From contig JAJOHG010000449.1 in the NCBI GenBank assembly GCA_021029095.1, positions 1 to 19,138 on the forward strand: a stretch of DNA of 19,138 nucleotides. The letters run 5' to 3'. Positions 1-8,969 of the stretch are shown here, in pieces. Both the position numbers and the translations under genes were made by a program. The notes under the pieces are model-generated. The model was not told the origin of the DNA, did no database searches, and saw nothing but the letters and a program-made list of their open reading frames with translations. Position 1 is the first letter of the stretch. The number at the start of each line of letters is the position of its first letter. Source of the stretch: Phellopilus nigrolimitatus (Eukaryota > Basidiomycota > Agaricomycetes > Hymenochaetales > Hymenochaetaceae).

Positions 1-807
1 GTGGGATATCGTTAAAGAATGGATAGAGCGAGGGCGCGAGAGCCGCCGTTGCTGATGGCGAGGCTGACGTCGAGCGCGGGGTCAAGGTCGTTGGTCGTCG
101 TTGTGAGCAACGTCCAGCTGATGAACTTTAGCGAAGAGCCGGTCCTCGGCTGAAGCCGAATCTTTGCACCATACAGTAACCGTACTTTTCCTTTCCTTTC
201 CAAGTAAGTTTTAGTAAATCGAACTTGAAATGTTTCTTGTTACATCTGCCTCAGCTAACTGACACGCTGGCAAGTCTCTGACTACAAACGCTTCGCTGGC
301 GCCATATATGATACGGACCACTCTGTCTTCGAGAATCTGCCGTTCGAACTAACGTCTTACATACGTACGCGGCTCCGTTCGATATTCGTATAAACGGTGC
401 ATATTTCTCAAGCGATTCGTAAAAAGACCCGTCTAAAACTGTTGAACGGTGCAGACTGCCCGAAGCATAGATCAATGGCTCATTTTCGAACACAAAAAAG
501 GCTGAAAACAACTATTTGGAAACGTCCTCCCGTTTCGACTTGAGCTGGACACTTCGCAATATCCTGTAGTACGATTAGAGATTAAGAATGCTCCGAATTA
601 TGAAATTTACAAAATTACTTGTAGACCTAGCTACTCCAAATGCCGAAGCCTTTCCCGCTTATGTTTGGACATGTTTTTCGTAGAATTCGTGTCACTCGAT
701 CTAGTGTGCAGACTTGTTGCAAGTGAAAGGGGAGCAGTGAAACTGTCAGAAGGAGAGATTTAGAGGATGTCTAGAAGCATATATCCAAAGAGCTTTTTAC
801 ACTTAAT

Positions 808-956
808 TGCACTCGAGAGCATCATTAAAGGCTCTCAAATAAACCCTTTCTTGTCGATCATGATCTGCGTCCTTTTTGGCATTTGGGTGGCGTATAAAAC
901 CAATTCTGTCGTAACCCTTTTCTGAACCACGCTCCTTCTATGTAATTGTTGGATTT
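808..956. repeat. diverged direct repeat, copy 1
   Basis: This segment aligns with 1178-1336 in the same orientation. Shared blocks occur in the same order: TGCACTCGAGAGC versus TGCACTCGAAAGC, then GATCTGCGT in both, then GGTGGCGTRTARAACC, then TTTCTGAA, then CCTTCTATGTAAYTG. By eye the last ~60 bp match at about 80 per cent, while the middle is weaker and has small indels. No convincing ORF or terminal inverted repeat accompanies it. It is a non-coding segmental duplication or a degraded repeat. Confidence 0.7.
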
Positions 957-1177
957 TCGTCTTCGTGGCGCTTGCGAAGACAACGAAAAAGTATCCAAGT
1001 AGATCGTATAACCCGTAGTAAACGCGCGAGAGACGCTCGAGTGCGCATACATGCTGTTTATCACTACGAAAATTATTCGAACTCCGACTATGCCAAACAC
1101 AGTCAAATAAAACTCGCCACATCAAGCTCACATAAGCCTATAATTTCAACAGTAATTGGCTGTAATATTTTCTTCAC

Positions 1178-1336
1178 TGCACTCGAAAGCCTAAAGAAAC
1201 TCTCCTTTGAAGCGCCAGTCACTTGTCTATTACGATCTGCGTTCACCTGCGTTCACTTGGTGGCGTGTAGAACCGAATTCTATCGTACCTTTTTCTGAAA
1301 GACAAACCTTCTATGTAACTGACTGTAATATTTTTC
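1178..1336. repeat. diverged direct repeat, copy 2
   Basis: This is the second copy of the unit at 808-956, offset by about 370 bp. A further short echo, TAATTGGCTGTAATATTTTC at about 1152-1171, resembles the end of this copy (ACTGACTGTAATATTTTTCC), so the unit may once have been present more than twice in tandem. Its origin is unknown. Confidence 0.7.
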
Positions 1337-1536
1337 CATGCTTCGCGCTGGATGAGGGAGAACTGACTCTAAAAATACCTCAAATAGGTGGCCCTCAGCT
1401 CTTGTTTTGAAACTCAGAATGGATACTTCCAAATCCTCATGTGTGCAGCGTGCCGCGGTGCTCCTTTCCTTTGAACCCTACCCAGGTCTCTCACTCGTCT
1501 ATTTCTCAAATACGGGCTCAAGCGTCACAGATTGCG

Positions 1537-2540
1537 ATGTCCGAAACATCCACATGTATGTCGAGTTGAGAGTCTTTTTGCGTCACAGAGCCGTTTATCG
1601 ATGACGCCCGCTCCGACCTTGTTTTGCGGTCATGCGACGGTGCGGAATTTCGAGTTTTGGAAGGGATCCTCGCAATCGCGTCTCCAGATTTTAGCGACAT
1701 GTCCCCTTCACCCGGTTCCCACTCGTCGCACTCGGATTTGACTCCCATCGAGAAATTATCATCCATCAGTCTACCCGTTGTGGATCTTCCCGAAACTAGC
1801 AGCGTCGTGGACGCACTGCTGCGATTCATTTATCCTATAGCGTCGCCGAATCTCTGCGATGCAAGATTGGCGTTCGATGTCCTGCTAGCCGCAAAAAAAT
1901 ACAACATGTCGATCGTCATCCAAGAAGCCAAGCAGGCGCTTCTCAGAATAACTGCGAGCAGAAGAAAGGATGCATTGGAGGTGTATGCCATGGCATGCAT
2001 TCAATGTAACGCGGACATAGCGCGTGCTGCCGCCTTTGACACGCTACGAAGACCCCTCTTAGGACCTTACATACCCGAACTTGAAGAGGTTTCCGGAAAA
2101 GCAGTGATGCGACTTCTCGAATATCATCAAAGTACTCGAGAACGTATAACAAGCATTTTCACCAATCCCTTTCAAACATTGCCGCCCCGGGCTCAAAGTA
2201 TTATCAAGCGCGCAGAGCCGTATGAATGGAATCGTGGCGATGAACGCCCAGGAAAGTGGTGGAAAGCGACTTGCCCAGACATGTCCGACGATCCAAAAAT
2301 AAAAGACGACGGTCCGCTGTCGGAAAGCAATTTCACACATGAAATACTATGGTCTTCCGTCCAAACGAAGGGCTGCAGGGATTGTGTAAATCGGCTGAAA
2401 GGAACTAGCTCTCGGTTGGTGGCTATCGTCAGGAACGAGATGGAAAAAGCTGCGTCGGTGGTAGGCCTACTCATCGAATTGTGTTGACATGTAGTTAACA
2501 GTCTTTATTCTTGAAGGTTGAGCTTGAGTTACCTTGGTAA
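1537..2540 (+). CDS. BTB/POZ domain protein, paralogue A; 5' end uncertain
   Basis: This is a BTB/POZ protein of the type expanded in basidiomycetes; such proteins are generally protein-protein adaptors, and the partner here is unknown. The BTB core starts with DARSDLVLRSCDGAEFRV at about 1603 and runs through FRVLEGILAIASPDF and VVDALLRFIYP. The C-terminal part shares EPYEW, KWW and GCxxC motifs with the second BTB gene in the window. A 56-nt intron (2461-2516, branch TTGAC) leads to a last exon coding VELELPW and TAA at 2538-2540. The start is unresolved. The natural ATG at 1537 is in frame but meets TGA at 1567-1569, ten codons in. The alternative is an exon 1419-1485 joined to 1589 by a 103-nt intron with a weak donor (GTCTCT), which avoids the stop. 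The gene may therefore be intact or freshly broken. Confidence 0.7.
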
Positions 2541-2965
2541 ATCATGGCACAGGAATGCGGGGCCGCCTTTCACACGAGATGCCGAGCTTTCTTTCAGAAT
2601 CAGAAATTGACCTATCCTTCCCTGTTCATGATGCCAAGCCTCGAGATCGTCTATAGTCTAAAACGGCGATCGACGCAGATAGAGAACCTTTATACTTGAC
2701 GCTGATGATCTTTTGTGTTCTTGGTCTTCATTTTTGCAGAATTTATACAAATGTAACATGTTTGTCTTTCGCGTCTGTGTTCCGTTAGGGTCATGAAGAA
2801 GGATCAGCACGTGCACTTTACCGAACACATAATCTGCGACACGGTGTCCCACGGCAATGACGACCCGTTCAACAGCAGGACCAAGTCAATGGCCTTCCCT
2901 TTATCACCCGCATCCGTTGCTACTTCCCGCTCGAGCCTCCCCGTTCTGCAATCCCATCTCCAGCT
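2541..2965. other. intergenic, BTB-A 3' flank and GT61 leader
   Basis: This 425-bp gap holds the presumed 3' UTR of the first BTB gene and the promoter and leader of the glycosyltransferase. A CACGTG core inside GCACGTGC lies at 2807-2814. Two upstream ORFs precede the transferase start; the more notable is listed separately. No protein gene is convincing. Confidence 0.4.
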
Positions 2966-2969
2966 ATGA
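2889..2969 (+). other. upstream ORF overlapping the GT61 start (ATGA)
   Basis: An ATG at 2889 opens a 26-codon frame whose TGA (2967-2969) overlaps the transferase start ATG at 2966, giving the four-base overlap ATGA. Another ATG at about 2858 opens a longer frame that also passes over the start. If these lie in the mRNA leader they could limit or couple translation of the main ORF. Whether transcription begins upstream of them cannot be seen from the sequence. Confidence 0.4.
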
Positions 2970-4765
2970 GAAAACTCTCCGCATTTGACTTTACGCGTCG
3001 CGAACTGCTTCTTCTTTCTGCCTTGCTCTTCGCACTGCTATATTTGACAACGTCAGACTTTATCGGCTCTTCTAGCTCAGTCGAACGCGTCGATACCGTT
3101 GTGAAAACCGAGAAGCAGAAGGATGGGTCGAGAAATAGTATTCTTGGAACCTACCCGGAAGCGATGCTTTCTTGGACAGTTTCTACCAGTGTACCAGAGA
3201 CGAAGATCGTCGCTCATGTTCCTGGTGAGTTTTCGTAATAGTTTGTAAGGAATTTGAGTTTTGCGTCGAAATTGGTCGAAAAGAGGGGAAGCTAGCTGCT
3301 GATAACTTGAGATATTCGGTCTTGGCCTTCAACTTCTCTCCATTCCTGTCAAAGTTCAGCTTAATACTGACATTTTGCCAGGATGGACAATTTTTGACAG
3401 GTTATATGCGATTAACGGAACTCTTTTCGTTGTCACTTCAACCCCAGAGAACGTCCCCGAGCGCAGGCTCTTGATTTCGTCGGGTTATGGAATTCACAAC
3501 GGCGAAGAAGAGGTTCGGAAACGACGTCCATCCGACAAGGACATGCGGATAGTCACTCCAGAAGAGGCCCAACACCTTTTTGGAACGCACGCCGCGACTC
3601 GTTTGGATGGCGTCAGCTTTTTTATTAACGACCCAAACCAATTCATCAGTCATTATTAGTGAGCACGTCTTCGAGGCTTGATTCCTATGGATACTTACTT
3701 CTGCTAGCCATTGGGCTGCAGAGCTGCTTTTCGGACTCTGGCGCACGTACGCGTCACTTGACACATTTATCACGCCTGATGGGCATACGACACTTCCCAC
3801 TCCGAGGCGCATGCTCTTTTCACATATCGACAGCACGCAATGGCGCGACTACGCGGCTATGAACGAGTGGATCTTGCGAGGTGCGTTCCCGTCGCTCGGG
3901 ATGGAGTTCACGGACGACTGGGCGGACCGCGCGTCGATGCAGGTGCCGTTTGTGTTCGACCGCGTCATACTTGCTGACCGCGCGGCTGCGGCTGAGGGTG
4001 ATCCGTTCAAGGCGACCTGGCGCACGGCGAGCAACGCGTTTGAGTTGCGCGGCAGCCCGAGCTGGTGGGCGCCGATCCGGAAAAGCGTGCTCGAATTTAG
4101 CGGGCTCCCCGCGGAATGGATCGTGGGCCCGGACCCGGGATCCGCTGCAGAGAACCAGAAGCCTGTCATCACGTACATTTCTCGCCAGGATTGGGGTCGC
4201 AGGATGTTACGACAGGCCGATCATGAGAAGCTCGTGGAGGAGTTGTACGGGCTTCGGGACAGATATGGCTACGAGGTGAATGTGGTGAGCATGGACAAAT
4301 TGTCAAGGGCGGAGCAATTCCATCTCGCAGGGCGCACAACTGTATGCTTTTTTTTTCACTTCGATAATAGAGAACCGTGCTTTGACAAAACATTCTGCAC
4401 AGATCATGATGGGTATACACGGAAACGGACTGACTTCGTTAGTCTGGATGCGACCTACCCCTTGCTCGACGGTAATTGAGTTTTTCATACCCAATGGAAT
4501 TGCATTCGACTACGAGTATACCACCCGCGCTCTTGGCATGGTGCATTACGGTGTCTGGGATAACGTGTATGTTTTCATTTGCTTTCATTTACTTTCAAAT
4601 GCTTATAGACATATGCTGTGTAGGACATTCACGCGCCCGAACGTTCCCCGCTTCCCCAAGTACCCAGATGGGTTTCAGGGCAACGCTATACCGCTCAACG
4701 GAACAGTTGTTGCGCAACTTGTGCAGGAGCGTCTTACTCTCGGATCAGTGGATGATAACCCATAA
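2966..4765 (+). CDS. GT61-like (DUF563) glycosyltransferase, type II membrane protein
   Basis: This is a predicted Golgi-type glycosyltransferase of the DUF563/GT61 family; the sugar donor and acceptor cannot be read from sequence. Five exons are proposed: 2966-3224, 3382-3658, 3708-4341, 4403-4566 and 4624-4765, giving 491 residues. Residues ~13-30 (LLLLSALLFALLYLTTS) form an N-terminal signal anchor after a basic cap. Family motifs are SHYYHWAAELLFG near residue 180, created exactly by joining exons 2 and 3, GIHGNGLTSLVW near residue 395, and YPDGFQGNAIPLNG near the C-terminus. All introns are GT-AG; intron lengths are 157, 49, 61 and 57 nt. The last intron has an alternative in-frame acceptor at 4608, which would add five residues; the shorter form reads WDNVTFTRPN and fits the family better. 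It sits between two BTB paralogues on the same strand, with no evident functional link. Confidence 0.88.
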
Positions 4766-5199
4766 CGTGGCACGATTTTTATCTATTTCACTTTTATCTA
4801 TCGTGACTTGCTGCACGTCAGGATGCTGTTTTTCGAAACTTTCTGGTAAATGTTTTGTGTTGTTTATTGCAGAGCCGCCACAGTTTTGGCGCTACCAGGT
4901 TTATAATTTTTGTGTCATATACCTGTACCCGTTCCCTTGGAAGCAGTGATTGATTGAGTGGCTGTTCCCTTCCCGTTATCTACAGTAATACTATTGTTTT
5001 GTAGATACTTCTGCTCTATCGAGCAAAGCAAAACACGATAGCCTCGGGATGTTGTTTGTGAATATTTGTTGTTCGTCGCGTCTCGCGAGCGTTATCATGA
5101 CGCGAGATCAAGACCTGGTTGCATATAATCACACTTCAAGGCGACAGCTAAGGGCGAAGCTTCTCTCCGAAGTCATTTAAAATGTAAGTCTGCGGATGA
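4766..5199. other. intergenic, GT61 3' flank and BTB-B promoter
   Basis: No gene is seen in this 434-bp gap. A perfect donor GTAAGT at 5184 pairs with TCTGTAG ending at 5246, so the end of this gap may be a 5' UTR exon and the start of a 63-nt intron of the next gene. TCTCGCG and CGCGAGA elements near 5078-5105 form a short imperfect inverted pair. Confidence 0.4.
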
Positions 5200-6324
5200 A
5201 TGATGGATGAGTACGATCCAAGAGCGACCAATAACACTGTCTGTAGAATGGATTCGGCTGCAAGTCTAGCTTTACCACCTTCACCTATCAGCGAATTCGA
5301 TGGCGAATCGGGATCCACCCTGCGTCAGGCGTCATCTCCCTTCGACAGCCCCGACGCCGACCTCATTCTCCGAACCTCAGATGAGATGGACTTCAGAGTG
5401 ATGAAAGTCGTACTCGCGCTGTCCTCGCCCTTTTTCAAGGATATGTTCACGCTGCCCCAGCCAGGCTCATCTGATCGACGAGGAACTTCGCTATCGCCAA
5501 TGGGATCTGAATCTATTCCTATCGTCTCGATCACCGAGTCCAGCGCTGTCCTTGATCCGCTCCTGCGAATATGCTATCCCGTCGAATCTCCCCGACTTCA
5601 TCAGCAGGACATAGCCTTGATAGGCGATGTACTCGGTGCTGCCCTGAAGTACGACGTCGACGTCGCCATTAGTTATACTCGCGTATGCCTACGAAAGCAC
5701 CTTGCTTCATGCAGTGGCGATGCTGTTGCTGCGTACGCGATAGCATGTCAATTCAAGCTGGACGACGAGGCGCGCTTCGCGGCGAAGGAATATCTCAAAC
5801 TACCTTCCCCAGGTCCAGCTGTTCCCCAGCTTGCTCTCCTGTCTGGAATGGACTATTATTATCTGCTCGATTACCACAAGAAGGTTTCCGATGCTGTTGT
5901 TTCACTTTTCCGGAAGGCAGAATTTTTGCACACAGCTCTGGTCAACTTATCCTCCTCCAACCATCCATGTCTGAGCGGCGCGACGGAGCCGTACGAGTGG
6001 ACGGATGGCAAATCTATACCGTACTTGACTCACAAATGGTGGCAAAACTCGAGAAGCGTCTTGACTGACGCACTCAAGATTGCTCCTTTATCGAATGAAA
6101 TTATCACATTGGCAACTATCGCACCCCATCTCACAACAAGCGGCTGCGATCATTGCAAGAACAGGGCACTTCTCAATTGGGAGGAAACAAAGTTAAAAAT
6201 CGAATCAGCTATAAGAAAGGAAGTGTCTAAGGTACGTCGATTCTTATAGACTTCAAGCAGTCCTGATGTACAATTTATTGATTGTCTTTATACATAGGTC
6301 GAGCTCACTTTAACGTGGAGATGA
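5200..6324 (+). CDS. BTB/POZ domain protein, paralogue B
   Basis: This is a BTB/POZ adaptor-like protein paralogous to the gene at 1537-2540. Exon 1 runs 5200-6231, a 66-nt intron (GTACGT donor, CTGAT branch, ATAG acceptor) follows, and exon 2 at 6298-6324 codes VELTLTWR and the stop. The protein is 352 residues from the ATG at 5200. A 63-nt intron 5184-5246 (GTAAGT to TGTAG) would instead place the start at the ATG at 5248, giving 336 residues; both starts are possible. The BTB core begins with DADLILRTSDEMDFRVMKVV (about residues 53-72) followed by LALSSPFFKDMF. The C-terminal part carries TEPYEWTDG, HKWW and SGCDHCKNR, each with a counterpart in paralogue A, so the two share a whole architecture and not only the BTB fold. 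The first BTB's unclear 5' end makes this one the better candidate for the functional copy. Function is unknown. Confidence 0.85.
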
Positions 6325-7093
6325 TTTGTCGAAGCGCTACTTGAACGAAGGTCTGGTAGTTTTCCATGATGCATTCTCTTCATTTTATTTATGCCTCATG
6401 TGCTCACGCTCGAACAGGTATTGAAGACACTAAGTACACTTTGGAAGTGTGGAACATGATTAATGCTTGGTTCGAAAGCTGATATCTCTCTTGAATACGT
6501 CTAGTTACCTCGACACTTTGCATATAGCCTCCTTGATATATATTTCTCCTCTGTGAAGCTCTTGAGCTACAGAGTTAAGATTTGACTTTGGAGGAATTAA
6601 TGAGTACAGACGTACGTACGGCCAGATTTAGACCTTCTAGCTTTCATTCACAGATTCAAATCTGCCTCGGTTGTTTGCGTTTGAGAAATAAGATTCTACA
6701 CCAAAAGTTCAAAGCTCAGAAACTTTTCATTTGCATTTTGTATAAAAACCTTGTTCCGTAAACATCTCAAATCCGTTTTTATTAAATTTTATTTGAACGG
6801 GAATTGAGTGAGAACAAAATACAAACCTGTACCAATTTATCAGGATCGCCGAGCACATACTTTCGATCACCCCAATTGTGCTCGTATGCTCTGGAATAAG
6901 TAGAATGACCTCCACTAGCCTATTCTTGAAATTTCTCTTTCTATCTATTTTAATATTTACTTAGACACGAGTGCCACATCTCGATAAAGGGACAATCACG
7001 GTAGCAAGGTCTCCTTTCTATTTAAACAATGGATGTGGCACTCGGGCGAACGTTTTCGTCGTTAGTCCATTTCTCAATGCATATAAGAATCCG
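6325..7093. other. intergenic, no supported gene
   Basis: This AT-rich stretch downstream of the second BTB gene has only short ORFs without family features. The one clear structure is the left arm (6968-6980) of a 13-bp exact inverted repeat, described separately. Confidence 0.4.
6968..7044. repeat. 13-bp perfect inverted repeat around 51 bp
   Basis: CGAGTGCCACATC at 6968-6980 is matched exactly by its reverse complement GATGTGGCACTCG at 7032-7044. The arms enclose 51 bp with no ORF of note. As RNA this could fold into a hairpin with a long loop; as DNA it could be the remains of a tiny inverted-repeat element. I see no target-site duplication next to the arms. Confidence 0.6.
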
Positions 7094-7550
7094 ATGGGGC
7101 TGAAAGCGAATTGCAAAGGATGTTGTTGTCCGCTCACAAGGTATGCAGTCTCCTTTCACTCCAGCCACACATCCTCTGACTGAACTTGCTTCTTCCTGGT
7201 CTAGAATGTCCGAAGAAGACCTGCGATCACTTACAGAGTCCAACACACGATCTAATAGCTTCACTCGATACCCTGGCGCCACATATGCCACAAACTCGAC
7301 TTGGAATCACATCTCAAAGGAACACACAAGCGAACCTATCCGCCATAATGACATTGCTTTTCAAGCATGCGTAGCTTTACTTTGCGCATGCCTTGCCGTC
7401 TACATCATTCTTTATAATGACTCTACTTGCTCTACTCTTCTTTGCTCAAACTCTGCCTATATTGGACTATTCTGCTATTATACCTCCCTCATTGCTCTTT
7501 TCTTTTTTATATTCCAGCTGCTCTGTGGTACTACTGTCTACTGTAATTAA
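7094..7550 (+). CDS. hypothetical small membrane protein (uncertain)
   Basis: I do not recognise this ORF. A credible intron at 7141-7204 (donor GTATGC, branch CTGAC, acceptor CTAG) joins a short exon from the ATG at 7094 to a longer one, in frame, giving about 130 residues. A translation start at the ATG at 7206, just after the acceptor, is equally possible. The N-terminal half is polar (MSEEDLRSLTESNTRSN). The C-terminal half has two hydrophobic stretches, ACVALLCACLAVYIILY and SLIALFFFIFQLL, which suggest membrane segments or low-complexity translation of T-rich DNA. No homologue is known to me. Support is the splice signals plus the open frame only. Confidence 0.3.
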
Positions 7551-8048
7551 AATCAAGAGTAAAATAGCGCACAGTACTCTTACATAGATACCTGCCCACT
7601 TTAATATAAAAGGAGTAATAAGGCAAAAAGCAAAGGCCAGGAACGAGGCACTGAACAGAATTGATTCTTGTTTCGGCCCTGAGTCACATCGTACTAATCA
7701 CTCTGTTGAAATCGTCCAGAAAGAAGTGCGCGATGATAATACTCCATCGGCCTGGTTTTGAAGAGGAACCAGACAGTCACGTGACTTTCCACTACGTTCT
7801 CAGCGTGCTGCTTCATACCGTAGAAACAATGAGTAATGAATTTTCATTCAAGGTGAGCCACCCGATATGTCGACCCACAGTCTAGTGGCGTGTTTTCATT
7901 TCAATTCTAGACACACTTCGCGTGAAAAAAAATGATGACTTAACATGCTGTTATGTAACCGGCACGTTGGAAGACACGTTCCCACGCTCTTTGTAAACAT
8001 GATGAGACAGAATCACAGTAGGAGAAAGACTCAAAGCTCATTAAAAAC
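7551..8048. other. intergenic upstream of tRNA-Ala
   Basis: This stretch carries a 74-codon ORF (7661-7885) with no recognisable features and a 10-bp palindrome GTCACGTGAC at 7776-7785 that contains a CACGTG E-box. I do not assign a gene. Confidence 0.4.
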
Positions 8049-8121
8049 GGGTGTCTAGCTCAGTTGGTAGAGCGCTTGCTTCGCATGCATGAGGTCAGGT
8101 GTTCGATTCGCCTGTCATCCA
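8049..8121 (+). tRNA. tRNA-Ala (anticodon CGC), two mismatched stem pairs
   Basis: This 73-nt cloverleaf has acceptor arm 8049-8055 with 8114-8120, D-arm GCTC/GAGC, anticodon loop TTCGCAT with anticodon CGC at 8082-8084 (codon GCG, alanine), T-arm AGGTG/CGCCT with loop TTCGATT, and discriminator A. A G3:T70 pair, the classic alanine identity element, is present. The A box TAGCTCAGTTGG is canonical and the B box (GTTCGATTC) nearly so. A TTTT pol III terminator follows at 8127-8130. There is no intron. Two positions are unpaired: T6:T67 in the acceptor stem and T28:T42 in the anticodon stem. It is probably an alanine tRNA gene, but the two T:T mismatches leave open that it is decaying. It lies only 74 bp ahead of the DUF3128 start codon. 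Confidence 0.85.
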
Positions 8122-8126
8122 GTTTA

Positions 8127-8130
8127 CTTT
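8127..8130 (+). terminator. pol III T-run terminator of tRNA-Ala
   Basis: TTTT follows the tRNA 3' end by five bases, with a second T-run near 8138-8142. This is the usual form of RNA polymerase III termination. Confidence 0.6.
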
Positions 8131-8195
8131 TGTGAATGTTTTTCTTGTTTTCAAATATTCCTAACATCCAATTTCGGCTGAGTGTGGCACACGTT

Positions 8196-8698
8196 ATGGA
8201 CTTCAAAACTGCTGTAGAGCAAGAGACGCGTCGACTGCAGGTTATTCACCCTGCACCAGAGCAGATACCGGGATGCATGAGCCTCCTCGATGATTTTCTT
8301 TCCTGCAATGGTGAGCAAACCAAGACGAATCATGTCGATACAGCTTTGATATGTGTGTTCCTCTCGCAGCTTTAGGCTTCCAGTTGAAGTCACTCTATAG
8401 GTACGGTGGGCAAGCCGTCTGTGGGCGAAAGATGGAGGACTTCAAATTCTGCATGAGCCTGAAGTCGCTCGACCAGGACGAGAAGCGCGAGGCGTGGATC
8501 AGGCGTAGAGCGGAGTGGTGGGCGACGCGCCGCCTGACGAAAAGCAGCGAGGACGTTTGGGACATGCGGACGTGAGTGTTTTTCTCTTCGCTGATTTAAG
8601 TCGCTATCTTGAATAACACTTAATATAGCCAGCCCCTGCAGAACTTCCCTCTTAAACGACTCGTTAGTGACTTGACGGAACACCACGAAGTCTCATGA
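8196..8698 (+). CDS. twin CX9C protein, DUF3128/Emi1-like
   Basis: This is a small protein of the DUF3128 family, which includes yeast Emi1. Three exons, 8196-8310, 8370-8571 and 8629-8698, give 128 residues. Cysteines at 27/37 and 56/66 are each spaced CX9C, the twin CX9C pattern of helix-hairpin proteins oxidised in the mitochondrial intermembrane space. The family core reads CMSLLDDFLSCNALGFQ, then YRYG and MEDFKFCM. The C-terminus is set by splicing over a TGA at 8573: donor GTGAGT at 8572, branch TAAC, acceptor ATATAG at 8628, after which VWDMRTQPLQNFP continues the family pattern. Without that intron the protein would end 23 residues earlier at MRT. A mitochondrial role is inferred from the cysteine motif; yeast Emi1 was first linked to meiotic induction. 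It follows the tRNA gene closely on the same strand. Confidence 0.9.
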
Positions 8699-8880
8699 GA
8701 CGTTTCGGAGAGCTTTATATCAATGAGAGAGATATTTAGTTGAGATCGGTTTTTTCACAATCGTGCAGCGATTGTATATGTCAGACTAGCCAAGCAATTC
8801 ATTATAGGTAGAACCTAGAGTCTTGCTGTGTATCAGTCATAAGTATTTGGAGGAATTGAATATTCGCGTCCTCTGCATTT

Positions 8881-8894
8881 CGCGACGCGTCGCG
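8881..8894. promoter_or_regulatory. 14-bp perfect palindrome with ACGCGT core
   Basis: CGCGACGCGTCGCG reads the same on both strands. The centre ACGCGT is the MCB element bound by the fungal MBF cell-cycle factor in yeasts. It lies 76 bp upstream of the small ORF at 8970. A regulatory role here is inference from the motif alone. Confidence 0.35.
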
Positions 8895-8969
8895 TTTGAT
8901 GACCAAACATTTTCATCTCACATTAATCTCCACTTGTCTGGTTTGGTATAGCAGCTCAAGCATAACATC

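Larger units (their letters stand above)
1..1418. other. gene-poor left flank with coding-like edge
   Basis: No gene can be named here. The first ~150 bp are GC-rich and open in several frames. On the + strand, bases 3-56 read as a short tail ending REWIERG-like (WDIVKEWIERGRESRRC, stop TGA), and on the - strand a 63-codon ORF ends at base 12. Either could be the end of a gene lying left of the window, but neither resembles a family I recognise. From about 200 to 1418 the DNA is AT-richer, with only short ORFs. Within it lies the direct duplication annotated separately. Confidence 0.4.

Noticed and set aside
3811..4279. Arg-rich alternate-frame and opposite-strand ORFs over the GT61 gene
   Set aside because: These are frame shadows of the GC-rich third exon, whose true frame carries the family motifs.
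4567..4623. Treating the last GT61 intron as coding, since the frame is open through it
   Set aside because: Read-through adds 19 residues (VYVFICFHLL type) in the middle of a conserved motif; the spliced form fits the family.
6968..7044. Reading the 13-bp inverted repeat as terminal repeats of an intact transposon
   Set aside because: Only 51 bp lie between the arms and no flanking target-site duplication was seen.
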